DNA of 26,749 nucleotides from an uncultured Eubacteriales bacterium (GTDB lineage Bacteria > Bacillota > Clostridia > Oscillospirales > Butyricicoccaceae): positions 1 to 26,749 of the forward strand of contig CATJIY010000130.1 of the NCBI GenBank assembly GCA_949740695.1, written 5' to 3'. The translations under genes were made by a program, and so were the position numbers. Below, piece after piece: positions 1-7,146 of this stretch (the first letter of the stretch is position 1; each line of letters opens with the position of its first letter). The notes beneath the pieces were generated by a model, which was not told the DNA's origin, searched no databases, and saw only the letters and a program-made list of their open reading frames with translations.

Positions 1-296
1 ATCTGCCGCAGACTTCCGCCATCCATCCCGGTAGAAAGCCAAGCCGCTCCTGCGGCGGCTGCCGCTCCCACCAATCCAGCCTCCAGCGCGATAGATTTTT
101 CTACCAGACCATTTTGAAAATGCCCCCAGAGAGCAGCTGGCGCAGTAATTAAAAAATACAGTAGATTGACTCCCTGGGCCTGGAGTTGAGCCATACCGGC
201 CCCTTGCGTAAGATAGATCAGCAGCAATGTGCCGCCGCCAACTCCCGCGCCGGTAAGCACTCCCGCGGCAATTCCCATTAGCACCGCCCAGATCAT
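1..296 (-). CDS. Half-size TauE/SafE-type membrane protein (second of pair, 3' end outside window)
   Basis: The minus-strand frame opens at an ATG at 296 and stays open to the left edge, so only about 98 N-terminal residues are visible. The N-terminus (MIWAVLMGIAAGVLTGAGVGGG) is a glycine-rich first membrane helix like the one that opens each repeat of TauE/SafE (sulfite exporter/DUF81) permeases, followed by two more hydrophobic segments. Its ATG overlaps the TGA of the upstream half-transporter (ATGA, 293-296), so the two are very likely translationally coupled. Family members usually carry two such repeats in one polypeptide of about 250 residues; here they look split into two genes. Substrate unknown; inner-membrane export of a sulfur or organic anion is the family expectation. 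Confidence 0.75.
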   Translation of the reverse strand, partial: MIWAVLMGIAAGVLTGAGVGGGTLLLIYLTQGAGMAQLQAQGVNLLYFLITAPAALWGHFQNGLVEKSIALEAGLVGAAAAAGAAWLSTGMDGGSLRQ

Positions 297-649
297 GCCA
301 GCACCGCCCGCAGGCCGGAAAGAATCAGTAGCGCTCCAAAACCCCGGCGCAACCAAACCACCGGCAGGTTTTTCAGCCATTTTCCAGCCAGGAAACCGCC
401 CAACACGCCGCCCAGAAGATAGGGGGCCGCCGCCCGCAGATCCAGCTGGCCTTGCAGAGCGTATACCGTTCCAGTGACGAAAGAAAGGGGAACCATTACC
501 GCCAATGAGGTGGCGAAAGCCCGCCGGGCAGGCAGCTGATGACAGCTCATCAGCAACGGCACTAAAAGGATGCCGCCTCCGGCGCCAAAAAGCCCGTTGA
601 GCAATCCGGCCAGTGCGCCGGATAGGGCGGGACGCCAATGCTTTTTCAT
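293..649 (-). CDS. Half-size TauE/SafE-family membrane protein (first of pair)
   Basis: A 118-residue protein with four predicted hydrophobic segments. The start (residues 9-35, with GLLNGLFGAGGG) matches the conserved first helix of TauE/SafE permeases, and the 'ARRAFATSLAVMVPLSF' stretch matches the following conserved part. The start is backed by an AAGGAG site ahead of the ATG. The length is about half the usual family size, and the next gene (ATGA overlap) supplies a second repeat, so the working transporter is probably a heterodimer of the two. The gene lies downstream of the rplL terminator. Substrate cannot be told from the sequence. Confidence 0.8.
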   Translation of the reverse strand: MKKHWRPALSGALAGLLNGLFGAGGGILLVPLLMSCHQLPARRAFATSLAVMVPLSFVTGTVYALQGQLDLRAAAPYLLGGVLGGFLAGKWLKNLPVVWLRRGFGALLILSGLRAVLA

Positions 650-764
650 AGCCGCTCTCCTTTTTTATCTTAGTATGTCCGGCAAAGGGCGGCTTTATTG
701 TTTTTTAAAGAAGACTGGATCAAAAGGAATGGGGCTGGAAAAAGCTGAGAATGAGCGGGACAAA

Positions 765-799
765 AAGCAAACAGCCAGGAGCATTTTCTCCTGGCTGTT
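765..799 (-). terminator. Rho-independent terminator of rplJ-rplL
   Basis: A 12-bp perfect stem (770-781 with 788-799; arm AACAGCCAGGAG) and a 6-nt loop, followed on the minus strand by GCTTTTTG. It sits 16 nt past the rplL stop and separates the ribosomal operon from the TauE pair. Confidence 0.9.
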
Positions 800-815
800 A
801 TGTTGGGGAAATAAT

Positions 816-1196
816 TTATTTGATCTCGACTTTGGCGCCAGCCTCTTCCAGTTTGGCCTTGATGTTGTCGGCCTCTTCTTTAGAGACGTTTTCCTTGATG
901 GGCTTGGGAGCGCCGTCCACCAGCTCTTTGGCTTCTTTCAGGCCCAGACCGGTAAACTCACGGACCGCTTTAATAACGGCGATCTTATTGCCGCCCACTT
1001 CCGCCAGAACGGGAGTGAACTCGGTCTTTTCTTCCTCAGCGGGAGCAGCGCCGGCGGCAGGGCCGGCCATCATGGCCACAGGAGCGGCGGCGGAAACGCC
1101 GAACTCTTCCTCCAGAGCCTTGACCAGATCGCTCAACTCCAGAACGGTGAGCGCCTTTACTTCTTCAACCAGCTTGGTTACATTTTCACTAGCCAT
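816..1196 (-). CDS. rplL: 50S ribosomal protein L7/L12
   Basis: A 126-residue acidic, alanine-rich protein with the full L7/L12 layout. The N-terminal dimerisation domain (residues 1-35, starting MASENVTKLVEEVKALTVLEL) is followed by an Ala/Pro hinge (about 37-54) and a C-terminal factor-binding domain with the conserved KIAVIKAVREFTGLGLKEAK stretch. It forms the ribosomal stalk with L10 and recruits translation GTPases. A GGAGG site lies 9 nt ahead of the ATG. It follows rplJ after 23 nt in one operon and is closed by a hairpin terminator. rpoB, the usual next gene, is not here. Confidence 0.98.
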   Translation of the reverse strand: MASENVTKLVEEVKALTVLELSDLVKALEEEFGVSAAAPVAMMAGPAAGAAPAEEEKTEFTPVLAEVGGNKIAVIKAVREFTGLGLKEAKELVDGAPKPIKENVSKEEADNIKAKLEEAGAKVEIK

Positions 1197-1219
1197 TTGT
1201 AATTACCTCCAATTTGTTT

Positions 1220-1774
1220 TTATTCAGCGGCGGGAGCAGCTTCGGCGGACCCGCCTGCGGGAGCGCCCTTCTGTTCAGCGATGGCGTTGATCGCCCGCGC
1301 CAGGGCGGCGATGGGGGCGTTCATGGTGCCAAGCACCATAGCGACCAGCACATCCTTGCTGGGCAAGTCGCCCAGCTGCTTGATGGTTTCCGCGTCCACG
1401 ACCTGACCGTCCACAAAGCCGGCCTTAACCTGGAAAGGAACCTTGGGGTTCTTTTTGATAAAGTCGCTGATGACCCGGGCAGGGGCGATGGAATCTTCCA
1501 TGCTGATGGCCAAAGCGGTGGTGCCGTTCAGCACCGGTTCCAAGGCGTCAAAACCCACTTCTTTGGCGGCAAACCGGGTGAGGGTGTTTTTTACAACCGA
1601 ATATTCTACATTGTTCTTTCTCAGCTCGGCGCGCAGCAGGGTATCGTTTTCTACGGTGATTCCTTTGTAATCTACCAGGATGCCGGCGGAAGCGTTTTTC
1701 ATCTTCTCCACCAGAGCGGCAACCACTGCCTGTTTTTCCGCCAAAATCTTTGCGTTAGGCATTGCGTGTTTCAC
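1220..1774 (-). CDS. rplJ: 50S ribosomal protein L10
   Basis: A 184-residue L10: N-terminal rRNA-binding domain (residues 1-100, with 'MKNASAGILVDYKGITV' and 'VVKNTLTRFAAKE') and a C-terminal helix that binds L7/L12 dimers (about 135-170), ending in an Ala/Glu-rich tail. GGAGGTG precedes the ATG by 8 nt. Expression is probably autoregulated: a strong promoter and an L10-binding leader with an attenuator hairpin lie directly upstream. The gene is not preceded by rplK-rplA, so the rplJL pair stands as its own transcription unit here. Confidence 0.98.
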   Translation of the reverse strand: MKHAMPNAKILAEKQAVVAALVEKMKNASAGILVDYKGITVENDTLLRAELRKNNVEYSVVKNTLTRFAAKEVGFDALEPVLNGTTALAISMEDSIAPARVISDFIKKNPKVPFQVKAGFVDGQVVDAETIKQLGDLPSKDVLVAMVLGTMNAPIAALARAINAIAEQKGAPAGGSAEAAPAAE

Positions 1775-1803
1775 CTCCGTGTATCATTTTTGCTCATTTT
1801 CCG

Positions 1804-1846
1804 CAAAAAAAGAAACAGTGCCCTTTTGCAAACCGGCAAAAAGGCA
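1804..1846 (-). terminator. Attenuator-type terminator in the rplJ leader
   Basis: On the minus strand a hairpin with arms GCAAAAGGGCA and TGCCTTTTTGC (1819-1829 with 1836-1846, one mismatch/bulge) is followed by CTGTTTCTTTTTTT, a clear U-tract. It lies between the L10-binding leader and the rplJ start, the position expected for the attenuator of Firmicutes rplJL leaders. Confidence 0.75.
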
Positions 1847-1930
1847 CAGAAATGATCCAAAGAATCTCTGTTTCCTCGGCAGGACGGCTGAGCCGTTTAT
1901 GGTTCTCCTGCTGTCTCCGGAATGAGCGTA
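1804..1930 (-). ncRNA. Ribosomal protein L10 leader (autoregulatory 5' UTR)
   Basis: On the minus strand at about 1871-1920 the leader carries the hallmark L10-site pieces, GGAGACAGCAGG on one side and CCTGCCGAGG on the other, separated by a small hairpin (ACGGCTCAGCCGT). This is the known L10 leader arrangement: excess L10-L12 complex binds this stem and favours the downstream terminator. The leader runs about 150 nt from a perfect promoter to rplJ. Confidence 0.88.
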
Positions 1931-1934
1931 ATTT

Positions 1935-1963
1935 ATTATATCAGTGGAAAACTAGCTTGTCAA
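1935..1963 (-). promoter_or_regulatory. Sigma-A promoter of rplJL
   Basis: On the minus strand TTGACA (1963-1958), a 17-bp spacer and TATAAT (1940-1935): both hexamers match the consensus exactly, as expected of a strong ribosomal promoter. Confidence 0.92.
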
Positions 1964-1998
1964 GGAATTTTTGAAGAATTTGCTCTCAAACGTCGCGT

Positions 1999-2706
1999 TT
2001 ATGGAACGGTAAGAATGGAAAGGGTATAGTCTTCTATACCGGGCATTTGGCTAAGCAGGGCGGTCACCGCCTGCCGGGCCTGTTGGTCCGCCGAAGTTAG
2101 AAAACCGCCGTCAATCGCTTTTTGCTCCACCGTTTGCTTTTGGTCAGCGGTAAAACCGGCGTAGTCCTCAATTTTAATGGGATTAAAGATGCTGCTGGTT
2201 TCGTCAAAAACCTCCAGACTGTCTTCAAAGATTTCATGGGATAAAATTACACAAGGCGGCAGGGATACGGTAATCTTGCGGGTTTGCTGGTCGATCTCTA
2301 TAGATAGTTCCTCCAAGTCGGTCAGGCCCGCTTGAATTCGCCCATCATAGGAAACGATGAACCGTTTGACCGTGAAAGGGACCTTCCAGCCGTAAAAATC
2401 AGCCTGGTCCTCAAATTTACCCATGTTGGTGTAGTAATATTCGCTTGAGATCAACTGAGGAACACAGGTCAGCTGCTGGAGCAGCAGATCTCCTGTGATC
2501 TCCGGCGGCGTTTTCTCCCGCGTTTGCTGCTCTTGTTGGCTGGCCAGGGAAGAGAGAATCTCTTGCCGTCCATAGGAGGCTCCGGAGGAATAAGCGATCA
2601 GCAGCCCAATGAAAAACAGAATTGCCATCAATAAAAGACCAGTTTTCCAGCTCAACCAAATCCGGCGGCGGGCTTTGACCGCAAGTTCTTCCCAATTGTC
2701 GTTCAT
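1999..2706 (-). CDS. DUF4230-family membrane-anchored protein
   Basis: About 235 residues. A short basic N-terminus is followed by one membrane helix (about residues 20-41), a Q/E-rich linker, and an extracytoplasmic domain. The stretch 'LTCVPQLISSEYYYTNMGKF' and the later 'FTVKRFIVSYDGRIQAGL' are what I recognise as DUF4230. The ATG at 2706 is preferred over one two codons upstream because AAAGGGG then sits 9 nt away rather than 3. Function of the family is unknown; the topology suggests a surface-exposed protein with a single anchor. It has its own promoter and lies upstream of the rplJ promoter. Confidence 0.85.
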   Translation of the reverse strand: MNDNWEELAVKARRRIWLSWKTGLLLMAILFFIGLLIAYSSGASYGRQEILSSLASQQEQQTREKTPPEITGDLLLQQLTCVPQLISSEYYYTNMGKFEDQADFYGWKVPFTVKRFIVSYDGRIQAGLTDLEELSIEIDQQTRKITVSLPPCVILSHEIFEDSLEVFDETSSIFNPIKIEDYAGFTADQKQTVEQKAIDGGFLTSADQQARQAVTALLSQMPGIEDYTLSILTVP

Positions 2707-2739
2707 CGTCATATTCCCCTTTCTGTCACTTTATATTTT

Positions 2740-2768
2740 ATCTTAGCAAAGAAACGAAAAATTCGCAA
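2740..2768 (-). promoter_or_regulatory. Promoter of the DUF4230 gene
   Basis: On the minus strand TTGCGA (2768-2763), a 17-bp spacer and TAAGAT (2745-2740), about 35 nt ahead of the start codon. The match is good but not perfect. Confidence 0.65.
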
Positions 2769-2968
2769 GGGCTGGAAGGCGGCCAGCTGTTTCTATTTTA
2801 TTGAGAAAAAGCTTGGGAAAGACGAGTAAAAAAAACACTGAGCCGGCCAACTGTTGGCGCATAAGGATCTTTTGGATACCGGCGTAATCACGCAAAAGGC
2901 GCTTAATGAAAAAGGAGCCAGGTTCTAAAATAGCCGTATTTGTTCCACCCTTCGCTCTTGAAAACCGG
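2769..2968. other. Non-coding gap between the divergent DUF4230 and bioY promoters
   Basis: About 200 nt between the two promoters. It holds a perfect 13-nt palindrome, GCCAACTGTTGGC (about 2847-2859), and no gene with a credible ribosome binding site. A 103-codon minus-strand frame runs through it but has no start signal and no recognisable family. Confidence 0.5.
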
Positions 2969-2997
2969 TTGACAAATGGAAGAATCTGCTGTATTGT
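2969..2997 (+). promoter_or_regulatory. Promoter of bioY
   Basis: TTGACA (2969-2974), 17-bp spacer, TATTGT (2992-2997), 36 nt ahead of the bioY start. I looked for a BirA operator and found only half-site-like pieces. Confidence 0.75.
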
Positions 2998-3033
2998 TAA
3001 TAAAAATTTAGCAAAGAATCTAAGGGAGCGCTT

Positions 3034-3591
3034 ATGAAAAACAAAACAAATCAAAAAGTTTCTTCTTTGGTGGTAACTGGGGTAATGGCGGCGGTTATTG
3101 GCGCGGTGGCGCCTTTTGGCGTTTCGGCAGGGAAAATCTCTTTTACCCTCTGCACGTTGATCCTCTATTTATCCCCTTATCTTTTGGGCTGGAAACGGGC
3201 GGCGGCGGCAACCTTGGTTTATATTCTTCTGGGAATGGTAGGTCTGCCGGTGTTCAGCGGGTTTCGCGGAGGCGCCGCCGTATTGGCCGGTCCCACTGGA
3301 GGCTATCTTTTAGGTTATATTCCCATGGTAATTTTAACGGGTCTCACTGTAAAATGGTTTCCGCAAAGCCGCATGCTTCAGCTGGCGGGGATGATTTTTG
3401 CCACCGGGGTGCTGTACGCTTTCGGCACTGGGGTGTTCTGCCTTCAAATGGATACCACTCTGGAGGCGGCTTTCGTCAGCTGCGTATATCCGTTCTTATT
3501 ATTCGATTTGGCAAAAATAGCAGCGGCAGTCGTCTTGGGGCCGATTTTAGGCAAGCGGCTGGCGCAAGCCGGTCTGACGCCCGAAGGGTAA
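3034..3591 (+). CDS. bioY: BioY-family biotin transporter (ECF S component)
   Basis: A 185-residue protein with about six membrane helices. The family pattern is clear: 'FTLCTLILYLSPYLLG' near residue 37, 'YILLGMVGLPVFSGFRGG' near 62, and 'LAGPTGGYLLGYIPM' near 84. BioY is the substrate-binding subunit that captures biotin, working alone or with the shared EcfA/EcfT energising module, which is not encoded here. AAGGGAG lies 5 nt ahead of the ATG. The gene stands alone behind its own promoter, and its stop is only 5 nt from the end of the convergent M20 gene. Confidence 0.93.
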   Translation: MKNKTNQKVSSLVVTGVMAAVIGAVAPFGVSAGKISFTLCTLILYLSPYLLGWKRAAAATLVYILLGMVGLPVFSGFRGGAAVLAGPTGGYLLGYIPMVILTGLTVKWFPQSRMLQLAGMIFATGVLYAFGTGVFCLQMDTTLEAAFVSCVYPFLLFDLAKIAAAVVLGPILGKRLAQAGLTPEG

Positions 3592-3596
3592 ACCGC

Positions 3597-4799
3597 TTAA
3601 TTCTTTGAAACCTGCGCGCGCCACTCCTCTGTTATTTGTGTCCGTAGGGCGGGGTTCTGAACCACTTCCAAAGCCGTCCCTGCCAGCGCCCGCACCGCGG
3701 TATGTAAAATGGGAAAGGCCGGTTTTTCAACCAGAGTTAAAGCTTGGGCGGTATGACCGGAAAAACCCTCCAACGGCAGCTCCACAAAGCAGGTGGGACA
3801 AACATGGCTCACGTTGCCCACATCGGTGGAACCCACGGATAAAGCGGCTTCTTCCTCTCGGGTAATGCTGAACAGTTCCTCAGCCGCCAGACGTTCCGCT
3901 AAAGTTTTTTGTAAGGCGGGAATCTGGATTAGATCATCCATGGGTTGCTCGGGGCAGGTGATTTCCAGCCGGGCGCCAGTCATTAAAGCCGCTCCTTGGG
4001 CGATATCCCGAAGACGAGCGGTAATCTGATTCAGTTGCCGCCGATGGGCTGCCCGGGCGTAAAACAAGCAGGAGGCTCGTTCTGGAATGGAGTTGGCAGC
4101 CAACCCGCCTTCTCGAATGATGCCGTGAATACGCACGTCGGGAGGCAGCTGTTGCCGCAGGGCGTTTACCCCAGCGTAAAATAGCTGAATAGCGTCTAAC
4201 GCGTTGATCCCTTCCCAGGGGGCGGCAGAAGCATGGGCTGCTTTTCCGAAAAAGCGGATTTCCAAAGCGTCCAGCGCCAGCGACCGATGATACAAATTGG
4301 TGTGATTGCTGAGATGGGGCTGAAGGGCGCAGGCTGTTTGGGCAAAGGCGCCCTCCCGGGCCAAAAGGGATTTGGATCCGAAGGTTTCCTCTGCGGGGCA
4401 GCCCGCCAGCAGGATGCGCACCGGCTGATTTTCTTCCTGACAGATTTGGCTCAGAACCAAAGCGGCGCCCACTGTGGCGGCGGCAATCCAGTTGTGTCCG
4501 CAGGCATGGCCTGGAGCGTTTCCCTGTGGTCCATAGCCTGGAAGGGCGTCATATTCGGCTAGAAAGGCGATCTCTGGGCCATCGTTTCCCCAGCGGGCGG
4601 CAAAAGCGGTCTCCAGACCATGCCAGGGCCGTTCCACTGCAAAGCTCTTTTGGGATAAAAATTGACACAAATAATCGGCCGACTGTCGTTCTTCCAGTCC
4701 CAATTCCGGGTGGCGGTAAAGATATTGGCTGATGGTTTCCAGCTGGAGCGCGACTTGAGCTTCCAAAGCTCGGATGCGGTTTTCCTGATGAGAATTCAT
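3597..4799 (-). CDS. M20-family amidohydrolase (AbgB/PM20D2-like)
   Basis: A 400-residue metallo-amidohydrolase. The metal-binding signature is intact: AEYDALPG (81-88), GHACGHN (97-103) and PAEE (135-138), followed by the dimerisation domain (about 175-290) and a C-terminal metal-site segment, 'VGSTDVGNVSHVCPT' then FSGHT. The GHACGHN plus EYDALPG pattern is that of M20 subfamily D members such as aminobenzoyl-glutamate hydrolase subunit B and PM20D2. It probably hydrolyses an N-acyl or aminoacyl amide in the cytoplasm; the substrate cannot be assigned. AAAGGCGG precedes the start. No partner AbgA or AbgT gene is nearby. Confidence 0.9.
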   Translation of the reverse strand: MNSHQENRIRALEAQVALQLETISQYLYRHPELGLEERQSADYLCQFLSQKSFAVERPWHGLETAFAARWGNDGPEIAFLAEYDALPGYGPQGNAPGHACGHNWIAAATVGAALVLSQICQEENQPVRILLAGCPAEETFGSKSLLAREGAFAQTACALQPHLSNHTNLYHRSLALDALEIRFFGKAAHASAAPWEGINALDAIQLFYAGVNALRQQLPPDVRIHGIIREGGLAANSIPERASCLFYARAAHRRQLNQITARLRDIAQGAALMTGARLEITCPEQPMDDLIQIPALQKTLAERLAAEELFSITREEEAALSVGSTDVGNVSHVCPTCFVELPLEGFSGHTAQALTLVEKPAFPILHTAVRALAGTALEVVQNPALRTQITEEWRAQVSKN

Positions 4800-4883
4800 A
4801 AAAAAGATCCGCCTTTCATAAACGTTTTGGGCATGCTAACAAGAATCTGCGGCGTTTTGTGGGACAATAGAAGTTACACGATT

Positions 4884-4912
4884 ACTATAGCACAAAAATA
4901 TTCCTATGCCCA
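4884..4912 (-). promoter_or_regulatory. Candidate promoter of the M20 gene
   Basis: On the minus strand TGGGCA (4912-4907), 17-bp spacer and TATAGT (4889-4884), about 85 nt ahead of the gene. The -35 box matches the consensus in 4 of 6 positions. Confidence 0.5.
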
Positions 4913-4964
4913 TTCTTGAAAAAGCAATTAAAAGCAAAAGCAGGCCTGTGCCCCGGCAAAACGG

Positions 4965-4993
4965 TTGACACCAACGGGTTTCTATGGGATAAT
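4965..4993 (+). promoter_or_regulatory. Promoter of the amidase-VanZ operon
   Basis: TTGACA (4965-4970), 17-bp spacer, GATAAT (4988-4993). A 5' leader of about 180 nt follows before the amidase start. Confidence 0.8.
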
Positions 4994-4999
4994 TTTTTA

Positions 5000-5179
5000 T
5001 ATGCCGTTCAAAGAGAGCCGCTTATGCCGTATCCTGTTTCTCACCAGCCGGAGTGGAACGTTCTTCAACCCAGGCGTTCTTCCCATGGGACGCCTTATCT
5101 TTACCCCGGGGTTGCTTTCTATGCTGGACGGTCATTTGCTGGATGTTTGACAAAATCAGACCTTGACAGAGGAGGACTT
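5000..5179 (+). other. Long, possibly structured leader upstream of the amidase gene
   Basis: The transcript from the promoter at 4965 would carry about 180 nt before the coding start. Two nested pairings are visible: CAACCC (5066-5071) with GGGTTG (5109-5114), and AGGCGT (5072-5077) with ACGCCT (5090-5095). A 49-codon open frame (5001-5150) also runs through it but has no ribosome binding site. I cannot match it to a known leader class. Confidence 0.4.
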
Positions 5180-5875
5180 ATGAACCATCCCGAAATTGCG
5201 GACAACCCCCATCCCGCAAAAAAAATCTGGATATGGGTGGGATTGGCTGGAGCTCTTTTGCTAGCGGCAGGGGTTATTCTGATTGTTTTTTCTCTAAGGA
5301 ATGATTTTAGAGTGCCTGATCACATTTTAATCTGTTTGGACCCAGGGCATGGCGGCGCTGATCCGGGCGCGATGTGGGAAGGTCAAACGGAAAAAGAGGA
5401 TACGCTTGCCATAGCGTTGGCAGTGCGGGAAGCGTTGGAGGCCTATGGTTTTGACGACTTAACTGTGATGCTTACCAGGGAGAACGACCAGGCGGTGAAT
5501 CTGGAACAGCGAGCGGAGGCGGCAAACCAAGCGGGGGCCACGTTGTTTATCTCCATTCATCGGAATAGCGGCGGCGGCCGGGGCGTGGAGACTTGGATCT
5601 CCGTCCAGGGCGAACGCTACGAGACTTTGCTGGCGAAACATATTCAAGAGCAGCTGGTCCAGGCGGAAATTTCCCGAGACCGGGGCGTGAAGCGGGGCAC
5701 CGCCGGCAATCCGGATTCCAGTTATTATGTAATAGCCAACACCCAGATGCCCGCTTGTTTGATTGAGTTGGGCTTTGTGGACTCGGAGGAGGATAACCGG
5801 TTGTTGGAGGAGCAGTTTGAAGCGTATGCCCAAGCCATCGCTCGGGGAATTTTGAAAATGGTGAAAAAACTATGA
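5180..5875 (+). CDS. N-acetylmuramoyl-L-alanine amidase (Amidase_3 type), membrane-anchored
   Basis: About 231 residues. A short N-terminus and one membrane helix (residues 16-38) anchor an extracellular Amidase_3 domain (about 48-228). The zinc and catalytic residues are in place: H57 in LDPGHGG, E71, H127 in SIHRNS and E196 in LIELGF. It should cut the amide bond between MurNAc and the stem peptide, in wall turnover, cell separation or sporulation. The ATG at 5180 follows GAGGAGG at 7 nt; the frame runs upstream to 4916, but that stretch contains the promoter. It overlaps the VanZ-like gene by ATGA, so the two are co-translated. Confidence 0.92.
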   Translation: MNHPEIADNPHPAKKIWIWVGLAGALLLAAGVILIVFSLRNDFRVPDHILICLDPGHGGADPGAMWEGQTEKEDTLAIALAVREALEAYGFDDLTVMLTRENDQAVNLEQRAEAANQAGATLFISIHRNSGGGRGVETWISVQGERYETLLAKHIQEQLVQAEISRDRGVKRGTAGNPDSSYYVIANTQMPACLIELGFVDSEEDNRLLEEQFEAYAQAIARGILKMVKKL

Positions 5876-6426
5876 GCGCGGTTCTTTCTTATTTAGACGA
5901 TATGACTGGTTATATGCTGCTGGCGTTGCCGATATGGTTGGTGTTCCGGGCAGTATGGCTGAAGGCGAAAGGAAAGCCGCTTGGGTGGAGACGGGAGATT
6001 TATCTGGCGGTTTTTGTGATTTATCTAGCGGGGCTGGCCTCCCAAACCCTGACCCCTACGTCGGGGCACTGGGATCATCCCCTGGATCGGATTCGGGGCG
6101 GCTGGGGGATCAATCTGATCCCCGGCAGAACGATTTTGGCTTACTGGCGGCACACCAGCCTGAGCCAGCAACTGGTCAATCTGGCGGGCAACATATTGAT
6201 CTTTGTCCCCCTGGGCTTTCTTCCGCCGCTGCTGTGGAAGAAGCTGGCCCGGTGGTGGAAAACCCTGCCGCTGTGCGCAGGCGCATCCCTATGGATTGAG
6301 TGCGCCCAACTTTTTCTTAACCGCAGCGTGGATGTGGACGATTTGATCCTGAATACTTTGGGCGGGCTTTTGGGATATCTGTTGTTTGTGGCGTTTGTCC
6401 GGCTGACTCGAAAGAGGGCCGGGTAA
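5872..6426 (+). CDS. VanZ-family membrane protein
   Basis: A 184-residue protein with about five hydrophobic segments and the VanZ pattern: 'INLIPGRTIL' (about 79-88), 'LAGNILIFVPLGFLPPLL' (about 107-124) and 'IECAQLFLNRSVDVDDLILN' (about 141-160) followed by GGLLGY. VanZ-like proteins are associated with low-level teicoplanin or lipoglycopeptide resistance in some Firmicutes, but most genomic copies have no proven role. The ATGA overlap with the wall amidase supports an envelope-related job. Confidence 0.9.
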   Translation: MSAVLSYLDDMTGYMLLALPIWLVFRAVWLKAKGKPLGWRREIYLAVFVIYLAGLASQTLTPTSGHWDHPLDRIRGGWGINLIPGRTILAYWRHTSLSQQLVNLAGNILIFVPLGFLPPLLWKKLARWWKTLPLCAGASLWIECAQLFLNRSVDVDDLILNTLGGLLGYLLFVAFVRLTRKRAG

Positions 6427-6489
6427 TCGCCAGCCGGAGCTGCTGCGGACGTGTTTGATTGATAAGCGGAAATTCAAAAAAGAACAATT

Positions 6490-7075
6490 AGTGTGAAAGA
6501 ATTAACCATTTCCTATCTTAAGATGTGGCCGGCCTCCATACAACGGCAGGGAGTTTCGCTTTATCCGACAATAAAGCGCCGGCCAATGCGGCAGTGGTAG
6601 AGAATATCATACAAAACGGAGGGATTGTTTTAGGCAAGACCAACATGACCGAGTTTGCAAATTTTACTACGCAAGGCATGCCAAATGGCTATAGTTCCAA
6701 AGGCGGCTCTGTAAAAAACGCATATGACCGCGACAAAGACCCCAGCGGGTCAAGCACTGGGTCGGCAGTGGCCGTTTCCGCAGGATTTTGCGCTATGGCT
6801 GTGGAGGACCGACACCTCTTTCTCTATTGTGGCTTGCGCAGGGGAAAACGGGGTTGTGGGCTTCAAGCCAGGATACGCCAGGTTGCATTCCAAAGGGATT
6901 TTGCCAATATCAAGAACATTTTACAGGGTTGCCCTCGCTTACCTTGAAACTATGTATGGGAGAAGACCAAACGCCTAGAGGAATCATCCTTTACGGTGCA
7001 GACGAGCGCAGGCTTTTAGCCGCCGCGCGGACGATAGAAAGATATTGCTCCCCTGTTTCTTCTCCTGCGCTATGA
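6490..7075 (+). pseudogene. Decayed amidase-signature (GatA-like) gene
   Basis: Three frames together spell pieces of one amidase-signature enzyme. A short N-terminal-like piece (VKELTISYLK, about 6493-6522) runs into AGLHTTAGS (from about 6528) with the intervening part missing. The frame then holds 'GGIVLGKTNMTEFANF' and the Ser-rich 'DPSGSSTGSAVAVSAGF'. At about 6804-6808 a one-base shift moves to the frame reading TDTSFSI and GVVGFKP. At about 6918-6925, right after GILPISRTF, the reading jumps to C-terminal GLPSLTL and 'RGIILYGADERRLLAAA', so most of the C-terminal half is deleted. The catalytic lysine region expected before TTAGS is gone. Intact members have roughly 450-500 residues; this remnant cannot make an active enzyme. 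Confidence 0.85.
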
Positions 7076-7093
7076 TGATACATATGTGGATTC

Positions 7094-7129
7094 AGCGGTG
7101 GAATTGCAGATTGCAATTCCACCGCTTTT
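7094..7129 (+). terminator. Strong hairpin between convergent pseudogene and MATE gene
   Basis: A perfect 15-bp stem (7094-7108 with 7112-7126, arm AGCGGTGGAATTGCA), 3-nt loop and a short TTTT on the plus strand. It lies between the end of the amidase remnant and the convergent MATE gene. The U-run is short, so termination strength is uncertain. Confidence 0.6.
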
Positions 7130-7146
7130 GAATGGAAAACATGAAA

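Noticed and set aside
570..1855. Long plus-strand frames opposite rplL and rplJ
   Set aside because: They are complements of the ribosomal genes' biased codons, lack start signals and match no family.
2939..3001. Possible BirA operator near the bioY promoter (TTGT and GTTGACAA half-site-like pieces)
   Set aside because: Half-sites are in the wrong order or at the wrong spacing for the usual inverted repeat with about 14-16 nt between arms.
2743..3054. 103-codon minus-strand frame across the bioY promoter
   Set aside because: No ribosome binding site, covers two promoters, composition unlike a protein.
5001..5150. 49-codon leader ORF in the amidase leader
   Set aside because: No ribosome binding site and no recognisable peptide; the frame may be open by chance.
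5000..5160. 6S RNA in the amidase leader
   Set aside because: Length and promoter fit, but the 5' and 3' ends do not form the long closing stem and no central bubble could be drawn.
4916..5179. N-terminal extension of the wall amidase by 88 codons
   Set aside because: This stretch contains the promoter, and GAGGAGG marks the ATG at 5180, which also gives a proper membrane-anchor N-terminus.
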